Positions 25,244 through 36,240 of a stretch of DNA of 64,000 nt are shown piece by piece; the stretch's first letter is position 1; the number at the start of each line of letters is the position of its first letter. Below the pieces are notes generated by a model. That model had not been told where the DNA came from and searched no databases. It worked only from the letters and a program-made list of their open reading frames with translations. The stretch lies in NCBI GenBank assembly GCA_028877215.1, contig JAPPFJ010000031.1, positions 62,001-126,000 of the forward strand. Direction: 5' to 3'. The position numbers and the translations under genes are program-made. The DNA is from Gemmatimonadota bacterium (GTDB lineage: Bacteria > Latescibacterota > UBA2968 > GCA-2709665).

Positions 25244-27073
25244 TCATCCGTTTTCTGTCGTGCTCAGTTCTCCGTGCCACAGCCCTCGCATCTCGTTGCA
25301 GCTATTGAGCAGCACGTCCAATGTTCCCTCGGCGTCAACCCGTCCATCCTTGAGGACGATAATATTGTCCGCGCGCCTCAATGCGGCTCGGCGATGGGAT
25401 ACAACGAGATACGTGCTGACGACACGTCCGGGAGGAGTCATTTCCGGATGTTCAAATACACGTCGCCATAACGTCTGCTCCGTCTCCACGTCGAGGGCGC
25501 TGGAAAGATCGTCGAATACAACCAGTTCAGGTTCACGGACCAGCGCCCGCGCTGCCGCCGTTCTCAGTACCTGGCCGCCGGAAAGTTTCGCGCCCCTGGG
25601 ACCGATCCTTGTTTCCAGTCCGTCGGCAAGCGTCTCCAGATCGTCTTCCATTGCCGCTTTCCGTATCGCCGCAAGCAGGTCGACGCGCTCTGGTGGCAGG
25701 CCCATGAGGATATTGTCCTGAAGCGTGTCGCTGAAGAGCCTCGGGACCTGCGGCGTATGGGCGCAACGCGGCGGGACGAGGAACGATGCCGGATCCGAAA
25801 CCTGTTCGCCATTCCAGTATATGTCTCCGGTATCCCTGGGAAGGAGACCCAACAGAGACTCCAGAAGCGTCGTCTTTCCGGACCCGATTCGTCCTGTGAT
25901 CACCGTTACGGTCCCGGCTTTCAGTCGCAGGTCTATCCCGTCAATTCCCCGACCCGTTTCCGAATGAATGAAGCTCAAGCCTCCGACCTCCAGTGTTTGC
26001 AAACGGTCGGTGCTCTCTTTTTCGATGAATGGCACGGCCGGGAAGTCACCCCGCAGGTAAACCGGACCGGGACGGACAAGCGATTCCTGTGAAATCCCGG
26101 GCAAGAGTTCAAGAAGTCGCTTTATAGAGACTTCAGCCTGCTTGAGCGCGGCCAGCAAGGCTCCCAGGCGGTCTGCAAATGCTAATACCGTGATCTCACC
26201 CAGCGCGATATAACTGACAAACAGCGCGAAGTCACCAACGGTAAAGTCCCCCGATCGCATCAGTTCAGCGGCAAATATCAGGATTACGCCGGTCGCCAGA
26301 TTGATTGTCGTCGAATTCAACGATGCCAGCAGCCGGTTGAACAGGCGTTCCCGGATAACCGCTCTGCGCCTTGCTTCGTTGAGCCGTTCTACGTGCAGGA
26401 CTGTGTCCGCCTCGCTGTTTGAAGCCTTGACCGCCAGTACCGCCCCGAAGAGGTCGCCAAGAAAACCGCTGACACGGCCCGTCGTCCTCCGGCTCTCGTG
26501 TCGAAAGGACTGAATGCGCCTGCCCATTCCGTTCGCAAGGAGTACGATGGCGATCATCGGCATGAATGCCAGAAACGTGATATAGGGATTGACACTCAAC
26601 AGTACGGCAAATGCAAAGACTGCAGCCGCAGCGTGTCCGATCAGGGCCAGGAAAATCATTACCGGCGCAATCGCTCCGTCGATATCGTCGTCCAGACGAT
26701 TGACGATTTCTCCCGGACCATGTACAGCACGGCCATCCGAGGCCTGCAGGAGACGATTGAACAGATTCCCGCGAATGAGTGTTTTGAGTTTGCCTTCGAA
26801 ATACGCGTAGTTCGCGGCGTATCCCTGCTCGAAAATCTGTACGGTCAATCGAGTCGCAAGAAAGAAAATAACCAGGACCGAGATGCCGAAGCGGACATCA
26901 CCTTCCCCTGCTAACGCGTCGAAGAATGCACGGAGGATCAGCCCAACGATAAGTGGGAAACCGTAATACCCCAGGGAAAGGAGGACACCGAGAAAAAACA
27001 GCCAGGGGCTGAACCTAATCAGCCTCCGGAAATAGCGTAATCTTCCTTCGTTACTTTCGACATTGCAGTTCAT
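25244..27073 (-). CDS. ABC exporter half-transporter with degenerate catalytic site
   Basis: A 609-residue type IV exporter half: six helices (about 20-330), then a nucleotide-binding domain with [26 protein letters not shown] and VSHRR. The Walker B is followed by Asp, not the catalytic Glu. With its partner this makes one non-hydrolysing and one hydrolysing site, the pattern of asymmetric heterodimeric exporters such as TM287/288. The start overlaps the upstream partner's stop (ATGA). The substrate is unknown; no peptidase domain is present. Confidence 0.88.
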   Translation of the reverse strand: MNCNVESNEGRLRYFRRLIRFSPWLFFLGVLLSLGYYGFPLIVGLILRAFFDALAGEGDVRFGISVLVIFFLATRLTVQIFEQGYAANYAYFEGKLKTLIRGNLFNRLLQASDGRAVHGPGEIVNRLDDDIDGAIAPVMIFLALIGHAAAAVFAFAVLLSVNPYITFLAFMPMIAIVLLANGMGRRIQSFRHESRRTTGRVSGFLGDLFGAVLAVKASNSEADTVLHVERLNEARRRAVIRERLFNRLLASLNSTTINLATGVILIFAAELMRSGDFTVGDFALFVSYIALGEITVLAFADRLGALLAALKQAEVSIKRLLELLPGISQESLVRPGPVYLRGDFPAVPFIEKESTDRLQTLEVGGLSFIHSETGRGIDGIDLRLKAGTVTVITGRIGSGKTTLLESLLGLLPRDTGDIYWNGEQVSDPASFLVPPRCAHTPQVPRLFSDTLQDNILMGLPPERVDLLAAIRKAAMEDDLETLADGLETRIGPRGAKLSGGQVLRTAAARALVREPELVVFDDLSSALDVETEQTLWRRVFEHPEMTPPGRVVSTYLVVSHRRAALRRADNIIVLKDGRVDAEGTLDVLLNSCNEMRGLWHGELSTTENG

Positions 27074-28818
27074 CGCAGAACCCCTTCCAACCCCGTACGC
27101 AACAGACCGGAGAAGATGGAATCGGGATTCTTCACCAGATTCGCATAAGACCCATGTTCTCTCAACCGTCCTTCTTCGAGAATCATGATTTCGTCGGCAC
27201 GATATACCGTCGAAAGACGATGTGCGATAACAATCGCGGTCCGATCACGGAGGAGGGCGTCCATCGCGTGTTGCATGCGTCGTTCGGTAGCCGCATCCAG
27301 ACGCGACGAGGCTTCGTCCAGAATCAGTAAACCGGGGTTCCTCAGAAAAACCCTCGCAAACGCCACCAGCTGCGCCTCGCCTGCGGAAAGTCCGCCCCCG
27401 CCCGGCAGCATCTGCGAATCGAGACCCAGGGGAAGCGATGCGTACCAGGCGCCAAGTCCCACAACGTGGAGCGCGTCTATAACGCGATTATCCCCAATGG
27501 ATCCATCAAAAAGCGTCAGGTTATCCCGGACCGACGCCTGAAACAGCTGTACGTCCTGCGTGACCAATCCAACGTGTGCGCGTAGGTCGGACAACCGCGG
27601 TTCGCGAATGTCCGTACCACTCAGGCGGATCGAACCGCCGCAGGCATCGCAGAGCCGGAACAGCAGACGGGAAAGCGTGGTCTTTCCGCTCCCTGTGCGT
27701 CCCAGCAGACCAAGCACTTTGCCAGGTTCCAGTCGAAACGTGAGATCTTGCAGTACCGGTTTTTCTGGCTGGTAGGAAAAGCAGAGGTTCCGACACTCGA
27801 CTGTAAGCGGTCCCGTCGGAAGAATCGTTCCAGGGCCATCAGGAATCTCAGGTCTGATCGACGTGAGTTCTTCAACGCGCTGGATTCCGACCCGTATGCT
27901 CTGAAACGCTTCTACCTGTCTTTGAATCCTGTTCAGCGGTGTGTGCAGCATCTGGAAATAGTGGATCAGGAGATAGACGGTCCCGATCGTTATGACGTCC
28001 GCCCGGTACAGGTATGCGCCATATGCCATTGCCGACGCAAAACCAGCTGCAAAGACGATGTTCGAGATTGACCACCCGACGTCAGTGATGACATCGGCTT
28101 TGAACGCGGTTGCGAATGCCCGCCTTACAGCCTCATGGAAACGTCGCATCGTGTATGTGGTTGCGCCGTTGGCCCGGATGTCTCTGAGGCCGGAAAGACG
28201 TTCCTCGAGAAAACCGGACAGTTCCGCACTGGCCTGCCGCTCGGCGTGCCAGAAAGGCACTGAGATCATTTGTGCGCGAATGTGGACCGTCAGATAGACC
28301 GCCACAAAGGCTGCGAGAATTGCACCAAGCCGCCAGTCTTCGAACATGAGGACGGTCAATACGCCAAGTGACAGCATGAGGCCGCCAACCAGTTCAATCA
28401 CGAAATCCGAGAAGAAGGCGGCGAGCCGACCCACGTCGCCATCAACGCGTTCAATCAGTTCACCAGGCGTACGGCTGTGGTGAAACGACATATCCAGGCT
28501 CAGGATATGACCCGTCAGATTGGACCGAAGACGGTTTGTCGCGCGCCAGCTTACGTCGCTGCAGACGTAGCTCGCGAAGGCAGACACGGCCTGGTGAACC
28601 AGCCCCACGCCGATGAACAGCAGGCCCGCACGGGTAAGTTGCCGCAGCGATCCTCCTTCTGTTGCCGTATCGATGAAAAAACGCATAATCAACGGGTTGA
28701 CCAGCTGCAGACCGATACCGCCGAACAACAACAGCGCCATCGCCAGAACCCGCGGCCACTGTGGCTTGAGGTAGCAGATCAACAATGCGAAATATCGGTT
28801 TCGTCGTCTTTTCATCAT
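27070..28818 (-). CDS. ABC exporter half-transporter, catalytic partner
   Basis: A 582-residue half-transporter with six helices and an ATPase domain: [21 protein letters not shown] with the catalytic Glu, and IAHRLSTV. Its signature reads LSAGEAQ instead of LSGGQ, and that signature faces the partner's degenerate Walker B in the dimer. Both defects therefore fall in the same composite site, consistent with a true heterodimer. It is first in a two-gene operon. Confidence 0.88.
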   Translation of the reverse strand: MMKRRRNRYFALLICYLKPQWPRVLAMALLLFGGIGLQLVNPLIMRFFIDTATEGGSLRQLTRAGLLFIGVGLVHQAVSAFASYVCSDVSWRATNRLRSNLTGHILSLDMSFHHSRTPGELIERVDGDVGRLAAFFSDFVIELVGGLMLSLGVLTVLMFEDWRLGAILAAFVAVYLTVHIRAQMISVPFWHAERQASAELSGFLEERLSGLRDIRANGATTYTMRRFHEAVRRAFATAFKADVITDVGWSISNIVFAAGFASAMAYGAYLYRADVITIGTVYLLIHYFQMLHTPLNRIQRQVEAFQSIRVGIQRVEELTSIRPEIPDGPGTILPTGPLTVECRNLCFSYQPEKPVLQDLTFRLEPGKVLGLLGRTGSGKTTLSRLLFRLCDACGGSIRLSGTDIREPRLSDLRAHVGLVTQDVQLFQASVRDNLTLFDGSIGDNRVIDALHVVGLGAWYASLPLGLDSQMLPGGGGLSAGEAQLVAFARVFLRNPGLLILDEASSRLDAATERRMQHAMDALLRDRTAIVIAHRLSTVYRADEIMILEEGRLREHGSYANLVKNPDSIFSGLLRTGLEGVLR

Positions 28819-28885
28819 TTATCTTTGCATTCCATCGTCGAATCATGCTGTTCAGTATTGCGAAGGAATTCAACCGATCCTTCGG

Positions 28886-28963
28886 ATTTACACTCTTCAG
28901 GATGCACCCTGAAGTGCCATTTCACAACGCACAATAAAACAGGGCGACCACTAGGGTCGCCCC
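28886..28963. repeat. Dispersed repeat, long form with intact palindrome
   Basis: Begins ATTTACACTCTTCAGGATGC and ends in GGGCGACC-5 nt-GGTCGCCC. It lies in the 370-bp gap between the ABC operon and the AttH-like gene, where I see no gene. Confidence 0.72.
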
Positions 28964-29188
28964 TACACCTGAAAGGTAACGCGTCCTGTACATCGGAGCA
29001 TCGTCATCTCTCGCCGACAGGTTTCCATCTCCGGCCGGTCGCGCCGGCGTATTTCGACCTCGTACACGGAACGTGGGCGAACTTCCGGAGGAGAAGACGT
29101 CAATCCGATAAGGCATGAAAAACGGGGATCCCTTCCCGATGCGCTCGGCGGAATCCCCTGGCTTTTCCCGTCTTCGATTTCCGGATCG

Positions 29189-30361
29189 CTATAACCGCGG
29201 CCGGCTGCCCGTCCCGTACCCCACGAGTTCCACGTATCCCTGCCCAATCCGCTTCCCGTCACGGCCGGTGATTTCCACCGCGCCCTCCCAGTAGAACATC
29301 GACTTGATCAATGCGCTATGGTTTTCCTGGTCCGCCATCACAGGCCGGATGGACAGCCGCAGGTCCTCGGCGGGCAGCAAGACCTCCCAGCGCGAGGGGT
29401 AGACCGCATCCGTTTCCGGACTCTCCCAGGTCTCCGTCGCTCGAATGGAAAACGCCCCCGGCGCCAGAAACCTGGCCTGCCCGGACGCCGAGACGATTGT
29501 ACCGCGCGCATAATCCGCGGCGCCCGTGGTATCCCGCAGCACGTACAGCATCACCTCGCGGTTGTCGTCGAGCTGAAGGCTGAACCAGTCCCACCCCACC
29601 TGGTGGGCTTCGAGCTGGTTCGACCCGAACTCCTTGTCCATCCAGCTCCGGCCCGATACCGAAAGCCGCTCGCCGCCCAGCCTGATCTCGCCCGTTGTGG
29701 CAAGCCGGGTAAAGCTGTAGTACTGGCTGGCCGCGGCCTCGGCGTTGCCTTTTCTGCTGAATCCGTTCGGCCCCTGGAAGATCATCTCCCTTTCGGGCCG
29801 GGTCGAAAGCGAGAATCCCATACGCTGCCGGCTGTCGGTCATCGCGAAATCGAAACCGGATCCGTTCCACCTCAGCGCCCAAAGCGCGTCAGTACCCGCA
29901 GGGGCCCGGCTCCACGCGATCAGCGTATCCGGGTACTCGCCAAACCCGCCGAGCAGGGGCGTGATCCGGTAGATCACCTCGCTGAAGTGATGGCGTTGCG
30001 ACTCGAGGTCGCCGATGGCCGCGTGGCCCATGATCACATTGCCGGCCGCCCATTCCGAGGCCAGCGAGGGGCGCCGCGGCAACATTCCAACCCTGAAGAA
30101 GGTGAACTGGTACCCGAAGCGGCGCCCGTCCTCCGACGTCAGATGCCCGGTAAAATACCACCACTCCGTTTTGTACCCGTCACGCGCCCAGTGGTCCTGC
30201 GGGAAGGACCACACATAGTCCGGACGGGCGGCCTTCCACTCCCCGGCGTGGACCGCGGGGGCGATCGCAAGCAGGCAAAAAGCAAGCGCAACCCCCATTA
30301 TGTAGGAAAACAGCGAGGCGCGCTCCGTTTTCGGGTTCGATTTCACGATTTTTCGATTCAT
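29189..30361 (-). CDS. Secreted AttH/CrtC-like lipocalin-domain protein
   Basis: A 390-residue exported protein: signal peptide to about residue 39 (GVALAFCLLAIAPAVHAG), then the double-lipocalin fold of the carotenoid 1,2-hydratase/AttH family with KTEWWYFTGHL, SGRSWMDKEFGSNQ and GWDWFSLQLDDNREVMLYVLR (in part). Proteins of this type are commonly encoded with a FtsX-type permease and an ATPase, as in attEFGH. Those partners are present upstream at 33.6-37 kb on the same strand. It probably handles a lipid or hydrophobic ligand in the periplasm; hydratase activity is not implied. Confidence 0.83.
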   Translation of the reverse strand: MNRKIVKSNPKTERASLFSYIMGVALAFCLLAIAPAVHAGEWKAARPDYVWSFPQDHWARDGYKTEWWYFTGHLTSEDGRRFGYQFTFFRVGMLPRRPSLASEWAAGNVIMGHAAIGDLESQRHHFSEVIYRITPLLGGFGEYPDTLIAWSRAPAGTDALWALRWNGSGFDFAMTDSRQRMGFSLSTRPEREMIFQGPNGFSRKGNAEAAASQYYSFTRLATTGEIRLGGERLSVSGRSWMDKEFGSNQLEAHQVGWDWFSLQLDDNREVMLYVLRDTTGAADYARGTIVSASGQARFLAPGAFSIRATETWESPETDAVYPSRWEVLLPAEDLRLSIRPVMADQENHSALIKSMFYWEGAVEITGRDGKRIGQGYVELVGYGTGSRPRL

Positions 30362-30548
30362 CTAACGAAATACTGAGATGAACCGTCTCCTTACGCGGGG
30401 CTTCGGTTCAGGCTTCATTTCAGGTGTCGTATCTTCAATCGGTTCGGTTGTCGGTTGAACCGCGGGTTCTCCCAGATTCGTCCGGACGACGACGGTACCC
30501 GCGTTAAAATCATGGATAGCCCGGTTTTTAAAGATTCCTGGCCTTTTT

Positions 30549-32006
30549 TCATTTGGACCCTCCCGATACCAGCCCCGCGAAGCCCTCGCGCCCCTGGCGG
30601 AAGAGCTCCCGGACGTCTTCGCGCTGCCGGTCGTTGTTGTAACGGCCCCAGGTATCGATCCATTTCAGCGAGTCGTCGATTCCGTTCAGGAAAATTTGTG
30701 CGGACTCCTCTCGTTCGGTGGGGGGACGGCCGCACGAGAAATAGACCGGGCTGCTGTGCGCGTAGATGGACTGGTCGAAGCTGTCCCGCCCGTCGCCCCA
30801 GAGCCGCGCGGCGATCCACCCGTCCCTGTCGACGTCCACGCGATGGCGGACGGCGCCCGCGCGTTTACCATTCGCATCGTGCTCCGCGTGGATGACGCGG
30901 CCATTCATCACAACTTCCACGCGATGGACCGGATAGAAGGAACCGAAGCTGGTTTCGATATCGAGCGCGCCCCCTGAGGGCAGCCGGACCGTGGATCCCA
31001 TCGGCTGATCGTTGACGGTCAGATCGACGGCGGGGCCGTTGGTGATGAAGGTGTTGCCCGCCTTCATGCCGGCGATCCAGTTTTCGTAGGAAAACGCGTC
31101 GCTGGTGTTGACGTACACCCGGTTGTTGGAGCAGACGAACCAGTCCGTGCCGGTGGATGCGGGCAGGCGTATGCCGCAGTTGAGGAGCTTGTACCAGAGG
31201 TCGTATTCGGGGTCCATCCAGAAGGGATCGAACAGGTTGAAGGCATCCAGCTTACCCAATACCGCCGCGACCGGCGCCTCCATGCCCCGGCCGTTGTGGC
31301 ACCAGATGACAATGCCGCCCTGGTCTCGCGCTTCGTCGCAGCAGAAGCAGAGCGGCGGATAGTCGGGGTCGAACTGGGCGGTGAGGATGTGGCCGCGGCT
31401 GACGGGCTGGACGATATTACGGATGTTGAGAAACATCACGTGTCCGTACCCGAAACCCCAGGGGGAGTTCTCGCCGTAGTGGCGGTTCTCTTCGCCGATG
31501 TCCAGGACGTGATGCGCGGTGGTGAAGTCGTTCATCACGCCGATGGGATACTTGTTGCTGGCGTAGGGAAGTTGCCTTCTGTCCAGGACGCTGACGACGG
31601 TCACGTTGTAGCCTTCGACGCTGCAGTCGATGGCCAGCCGGTCGTCCGGCCGCGATTCCTTTTCATCGTAGTGGATGTGGGTGTTGCCCGGGTACCAGTT
31701 GTTCTCCTGCGGGAAATACCATCGGTTGAGGCTGATCTCGACGTCTCTCGCGCCGTGTTCGGGCATGTCGACGACCGTGCGAAGGGGCTCGTATTCGGTC
31801 CCTCGTTCCACCAGGACGTCGGTGCGCCCGCGGCCCCCTCGGACCTCGAATTCCCCGTCGCAGAAGAAGAACGGCGTTCCCGGGCCCCGCTTCAGCAGGG
31901 CCTCGGGAGGATGCGCGAAACGGCCGTCGGAGGTCAGCACGTGGACCTTGGCGTCGATCGGCTCGCCGGTCGCACCGTCAACAATTCGCCCTCTCAGAAT
32001 ACCCAT
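30549..32006 (-). CDS. CehA/McbA-family metallohydrolase
   Basis: A 485-residue protein. An N-terminal beta-sandwich-like part (GRIVDGATGEPIDAKVHV) is followed by a PHP-like metallohydrolase region with GNTHIHYDEKESRPDD, VIWCHNGRGMEAP and STGTDWF. CehA/McbA enzymes hydrolyse carbamate esters and related bonds, but most members are of unknown substrate. ATG 32006 has GGGGG six bases upstream; the track start nine codons earlier has none. It lies between the pentapeptide and AttH genes on the minus strand. No signal peptide is seen. Confidence 0.75.
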   Translation of the reverse strand: MGILRGRIVDGATGEPIDAKVHVLTSDGRFAHPPEALLKRGPGTPFFFCDGEFEVRGGRGRTDVLVERGTEYEPLRTVVDMPEHGARDVEISLNRWYFPQENNWYPGNTHIHYDEKESRPDDRLAIDCSVEGYNVTVVSVLDRRQLPYASNKYPIGVMNDFTTAHHVLDIGEENRHYGENSPWGFGYGHVMFLNIRNIVQPVSRGHILTAQFDPDYPPLCFCCDEARDQGGIVIWCHNGRGMEAPVAAVLGKLDAFNLFDPFWMDPEYDLWYKLLNCGIRLPASTGTDWFVCSNNRVYVNTSDAFSYENWIAGMKAGNTFITNGPAVDLTVNDQPMGSTVRLPSGGALDIETSFGSFYPVHRVEVVMNGRVIHAEHDANGKRAGAVRHRVDVDRDGWIAARLWGDGRDSFDQSIYAHSSPVYFSCGRPPTEREESAQIFLNGIDDSLKWIDTWGRYNNDRQREDVRELFRQGREGFAGLVSGGSK

Positions 32007-32127
32007 AGAGAACCCCCGGGGTGGAAATTTCATGTCACAAAGGTGCCGATTGTCCTCATCAGCCAGCGACGAATCTATGCAGGCTCACTTCACACACCCG
32101 GCTTCGAACGGCACACGCGCCACCAGC

Positions 32128-32147
32128 GGGCGACCGGCCGGTCGCCC
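32128..32147. repeat. Dispersed palindromic repeat, copy with GGCC centre
   Basis: GGGCGACC-GGCC-GGTCGCCC, a perfect 20-base palindrome and another copy of the intergenic repeat. It lies between the pentapeptide and CehA/McbA genes. Confidence 0.75.
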
Positions 32148-32222
32148 CTGCAAATGCTATGAAGGTACAACGAGGCCAGGATGCCCTCGATCCGGGGGAA
32201 GAGGTCTAGTCTGTTGCCTCCA

Positions 32223-33485
32223 TCAGGCTTCCTCCTGCCCCGCCTCTCCCGTCGCTTCCTGGAATTCGGCGATCCATTTTTCGGCGTCTTCTTCGGTGTA
32301 GGTTCCGATGACCGCCCCGCTGTGTTCCGGAAGCTCATAGGAAGCCGTCTTGCCGACGTGTGGCGTTAACTTTTCACGTAGTGCGCTTGCCGTTTCGTGG
32401 TACATCCCATCCAGAATGGATTCCATCTCCTCCAACGTCAAGCCGCCGCTGAAAATCGCCCCGCTCGGGTCGGTCTCTTCGCCGACGGACTGCGTCACGC
32501 GCTCCGAGAATGAGTCCGGGTAATCCACGTGACTCCTCACGCCCTGAAACTGCGCCTCGGTGAGATCCGCACCCTGAAGATTCGCATCCACAATGAAAGC
32601 GCCCTGAAGATGCGTGCGTCCAAGCGTTGTGCCGCGCAGCATCGAACGGCCAAGATCGGCGCCCTGGAGGCTCGCCCTGGAGAGGCTCGCGGCGTCGAGT
32701 CGCGCTCCGACCAGGTCCGCCCCCTGCAGCTTGGCCCATGAGAGACCGGCCACCTGAAGGTGCGCCCACGACAGGTCCGCGCCCTGGAGTTGCGCCCCGA
32801 CCAGGTCCGCCCCCTGCAGCCTCGCCTCCGCAAGATTGGCGCCGCACAAATACGCGGCACAAAGTGTCGCTCCGTTCAACCAGCTTCCCTGCAGGTCGAT
32901 CTGAAGCCCTTTACAGATCCCGCGAGGGGATGCGAACAGCAGGTTCAGCAGGCTTTGGACCTCCTCCGACGGTTTCGACCTGTACCTTCTCCGATACGTA
33001 TCCTGTTCCGTAGTGCGGCGGATATGCGAGCAGAGAATGTCCAGCACAGGCTGTCGTAACGCTTCCGTATCCTGCGCAAGGTGGAAGAGTTCGTAAGCGC
33101 CACCCAGGCGAACGGCCACCGACTCGTGCCCCATGTGTTCGACACCGTAATGGAGGCGTTGATGCCTCTGTCCCATTTCGGCGTCGCGGCTCGTGCGCGC
33201 CTGCTCCGCCGTGGCCCGGGCCTGCTCTACAGCCGCGTTGGCCTGCGTTCTGGCGACCTCCTCCATCTCTCTGGCGCGTTTGTAGGACATCAGGGCGTTC
33301 AGCGCAACCAGGACACCGGCAGCGCCTATTCCCAGGAACTTAAGCGTATCGGCTCTCTGGTTCATACCCAGAGCCTCGGTCATGGAATATGCGGCCCCCG
33401 GTAAGAACAGGAAGCACACGAATGCCCCCAGCGCGAGCACGAGCAGGGCAATCAGAACGGTCTGCAGAACCAGGAAAAGATTCAT
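32223..33485 (-). CDS. Membrane-anchored pentapeptide-repeat protein
   Basis: A 420-residue protein with two N-terminal transmembrane helices (about 5-32 and 48-66), then a charged Ala/Glu/Arg coiled coil (70-110). A helical linker leads to roughly 25 pentapeptide repeats of the A(D/N)LxG type (about 205-325) forming a quadrilateral beta-helix. The acidic C-terminus is not repetitive. Membrane-bound pentapeptide proteins are often scaffolds with no known enzyme activity. GGGAGGA lies four bases before the ATG. It lies directly downstream of the FtsX-type permease gene. Confidence 0.85.
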   Translation of the reverse strand: MNLFLVLQTVLIALLVLALGAFVCFLFLPGAAYSMTEALGMNQRADTLKFLGIGAAGVLVALNALMSYKRAREMEEVARTQANAAVEQARATAEQARTSRDAEMGQRHQRLHYGVEHMGHESVAVRLGGAYELFHLAQDTEALRQPVLDILCSHIRRTTEQDTYRRRYRSKPSEEVQSLLNLLFASPRGICKGLQIDLQGSWLNGATLCAAYLCGANLAEARLQGADLVGAQLQGADLSWAHLQVAGLSWAKLQGADLVGARLDAASLSRASLQGADLGRSMLRGTTLGRTHLQGAFIVDANLQGADLTEAQFQGVRSHVDYPDSFSERVTQSVGEETDPSGAIFSGGLTLEEMESILDGMYHETASALREKLTPHVGKTASYELPEHSGAVIGTYTEEDAEKWIAEFQEATGEAGQEEA

Positions 33486-33648
33486 CGGGTCCTCCCTGTA
33501 ATGTGGCGGTATTCAGAATCGGGTTGCAATGTTGTCCCGCGCTCCGTTCACGTCGGACGCGGGACAAGGGGCGAATGCATCGCGGTCTCGGAAATATCCA
33601 GCCATATGCTGCCATTGGCAAACAGAATTCGCGGCACACCGCCCTGCT

Positions 33649-36180
33649 TCACGCCAGCAGATCGTCCCGGCCCAGTTCGGTTGCCATGGTACGGCTGGCG
33701 CGCGCCGCAGGGTAGAGACTGGCCAGAAAGGCCGCTCCGAGTATGGCTGCCACCTGCTGGAGAACGGGTCCCCAGGGCCAGTAGACCTGTATGGTCCATC
33801 CGAAATACGCCCGGTTGATCTCGAAAACAAGGACTCCCGCGAGCAGCACGCCCCCCAGAAGTCCGAGCGCCAGGCCCAGCAGTCCGAAACCCATGCCCTG
33901 GCCCAGAAACACCAGAAAGACCTGGCTGCGCTTCGCGCCGACCGCGCGATATAACGCCAACTCGGTAACCTGCTCGCGCACGAGTACCAGAAGCATCAGC
34001 ATAATCCCGCAAACGGCAATCAGCAGGCTCATACCCTGCAGAATCCGGGTGACCAGAAACGTCTGGTCGAAAATCCGGAACACCTCGTCTCTCAGCCGGC
34101 GATTGCTGCGAATTTGCAGCGGCGCATCCGAATACCGAACTTTCAGACTCTCTATGACCCTGTCCCCGTCCCAACCCGACTTGAGGAATAGCGCCGCGCC
34201 GTTGACCGGACCGGGACCGAAGGTGGTCTCCAGTGTTTTCAGGTCCATGACGACCGCGCCGCCGCCCGTATGGTAGTCGTAATACACACCTGCCACGGCA
34301 AACCGGACCTCCCCGTCCGGCCCGGAAACCGGGATTTCGTCACCGGCCCACACATCGATCCCGCGGGCAAGCGTTTCTCCGACAAGAACTGCGGACTCCT
34401 CCCGCGCCCGTCGGAACGCCTCATCCACGTTCCCGTCGAGCAGCGGAAAACGTACCTCGCCCCCTGGAAGCGCCATGTCAACCCCGGCCAGTCCAATCTG
34501 ACGGTCGCCGGACCATGCGGGGAAGCCGCGGAGGCGGTCCACCATCGCTACGCCCGGATGACCCGCCATAGAAGCAACGAGTTCATCGCTCAGTGTACCC
34601 TCGTTTCCGCGCCCACGCCAGGAAGCGGGCGAAATATAAACGTCCGCGCGGACCGAAGCGTTGACCCACACCTCCATCGTCCGCCGGAAACTTCCGATCA
34701 TCAGCGTGATGCCCACCAGCATGCTGACGGCGATGGCCAGAGACGCCACCGCGAACGACGTCGTCCGGATCCGGACGCCAAGCGCCCTCAGGCTGTACCC
34801 CGGCCCGAATCCCCTTACGCGCACCAGGCCGCAAACCTGGCTGATCGCAAACGGCGCGCACAGCGGCAGTCCGATGAGGAGTGCCACACATAGCACGAAC
34901 CCCGCGTGTTTCCATTCCCGCCCCCATCCGAGGTACCAGACGCCAGCCGACGCGAAAATACACATGCCCGCCGAAAAAAGGCGCAATACCAGCGACCCCG
35001 TCCGCTCCTGAAGCGGGACCGCTGAAAGCAGGGCACGTGTATCCCGTCGACTCATGTCCAGCGCGGGCGCCAGTGCGCCCGCCAGTGCGCCGCCCATCCC
35101 AATCGCCACTCCCAGCCCGTACAGCCACCCTGGCAGCGTCAGGGATGAGATTTCCTCCAGCAGGTAGAGATTGGTGAGCGTCGCGCTCACAAGCTCCATG
35201 TTCGCCTCGGCGGCCCAATATCCCAATGGCAGCCCGAGCAGCACCCCCACCGCCCCCAGAAGCGCCACCTCCCCCAGTATCAGCGCAAGGACCTGAGCCC
35301 GTGTGGCGCCAAGGGAGCGCAGAAGTCCGAACTCCGTCCGCCGCCGTATCAGCCCCGCCTGCGTGCTGCTGTACACCAGAAACAATCCAACGAACAGGCT
35401 GATCAGGCTCATCGCCGAGAGATTCAGCCTGAACGCGGAAAGCAGTCCCTCAGCCTGCTCCGACCGCTGGCCGGGCGTCGACACGCGCACCCCGGGTCCA
35501 AGCCTTTCCTGCAATCGCCTTCGGACGCTGGAAGCGTCGGCGCCCCGGGCGACCCGCACGTCGATCTGATGCAGCTCGCCCCGCCTCCCTGTCAGCGCCT
35601 GCGCCTGCGCGATATCCATCACCACCAGCTTCCGGCTGGCGACCGGGCTCAGCGCCTGGAAGTCCACCAGCGCCCCCACGCGCAGCCGCACCCTCCGCAC
35701 CCCGCTGTGCACTTCGAACGTATCGCCCATGGCCCAGCCGAACCGCTTTGCCAGGTCCGGCGTTACCGCGCTCCAGCCGTCTCCCGCGAGCGCGGCCGGA
35801 AGATCGCCGGGGTCGCCCCGCCATGGGATCCGCATCGGCGTAAAAAAGTCGACCCCCAGAACCTCGAGGTAAAACCTCTTCCGGCCCGCCAGCGCCACGT
35901 CCGTGCGGTACAACGGCCACGCCGCCGCCACACCCTCAACCGACAGCACTTCGGGGTACAAATATTCCGGAAACGCCGGCGTTCTTCCCAGGACGCTCAA
36001 GTCCGCATCCCCGCTTACCGCCCGTACGGTCCCCTCGAACGCGGCCAGCGCATTGAAATTCACAATCTGAATGGAGAGCACCGAAGCAACGCCCAGCGCC
36101 ACTCCGAAAACGGTCAGGAAATAAAGGCTGCCCCCCGCGCGAAGATGGGCGCCCAGCGATTTAGCAAAGTATCGGATCAA
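33649..36180 (-). CDS. FtsX/MacB-type ABC transporter permease with duplicated core
   Basis: An 843-residue permease. It has an N-terminal helix, a first periplasmic MacB_PCD-like domain (about 45-240), three helices and a middle pair, then a second periplasmic domain and three helices at the end. FSLLRSLGATRAQVL-like (here EFGLLRSLGATRAQVLAL) and ELALYRAVGAKRSQVFLV are the two copies of the FtsX cytosolic loop. The start codon is TTG (36180). It pairs with the ATPase just upstream and, by family context, with the AttH lipocalin protein downstream. It is expected to extract or move a lipid or lipoprotein at the outer face of the inner membrane. Confidence 0.88.
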   Translation of the reverse strand: MIRYFAKSLGAHLRAGGSLYFLTVFGVALGVASVLSIQIVNFNALAAFEGTVRAVSGDADLSVLGRTPAFPEYLYPEVLSVEGVAAAWPLYRTDVALAGRKRFYLEVLGVDFFTPMRIPWRGDPGDLPAALAGDGWSAVTPDLAKRFGWAMGDTFEVHSGVRRVRLRVGALVDFQALSPVASRKLVVMDIAQAQALTGRRGELHQIDVRVARGADASSVRRRLQERLGPGVRVSTPGQRSEQAEGLLSAFRLNLSAMSLISLFVGLFLVYSSTQAGLIRRRTEFGLLRSLGATRAQVLALILGEVALLGAVGVLLGLPLGYWAAEANMELVSATLTNLYLLEEISSLTLPGWLYGLGVAIGMGGALAGALAPALDMSRRDTRALLSAVPLQERTGSLVLRLFSAGMCIFASAGVWYLGWGREWKHAGFVLCVALLIGLPLCAPFAISQVCGLVRVRGFGPGYSLRALGVRIRTTSFAVASLAIAVSMLVGITLMIGSFRRTMEVWVNASVRADVYISPASWRGRGNEGTLSDELVASMAGHPGVAMVDRLRGFPAWSGDRQIGLAGVDMALPGGEVRFPLLDGNVDEAFRRAREESAVLVGETLARGIDVWAGDEIPVSGPDGEVRFAVAGVYYDYHTGGGAVVMDLKTLETTFGPGPVNGAALFLKSGWDGDRVIESLKVRYSDAPLQIRSNRRLRDEVFRIFDQTFLVTRILQGMSLLIAVCGIMLMLLVLVREQVTELALYRAVGAKRSQVFLVFLGQGMGFGLLGLALGLLGGVLLAGVLVFEINRAYFGWTIQVYWPWGPVLQQVAAILGAAFLASLYPAARASRTMATELGRDDLLA

Positions 36181-36240
36181 CGGAACGGCCCTGATCTGCC
36201 AAAAACAGTCGACATACGGTGCGTTCGGCGCCCCGGACGG

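Noticed and set aside
29189-30361. Carotenoid 1,2-hydratase in a carotenoid pathway
   Set aside because: No other carotenoid gene is present, and the ABC transporter context points to the AttH-type role.
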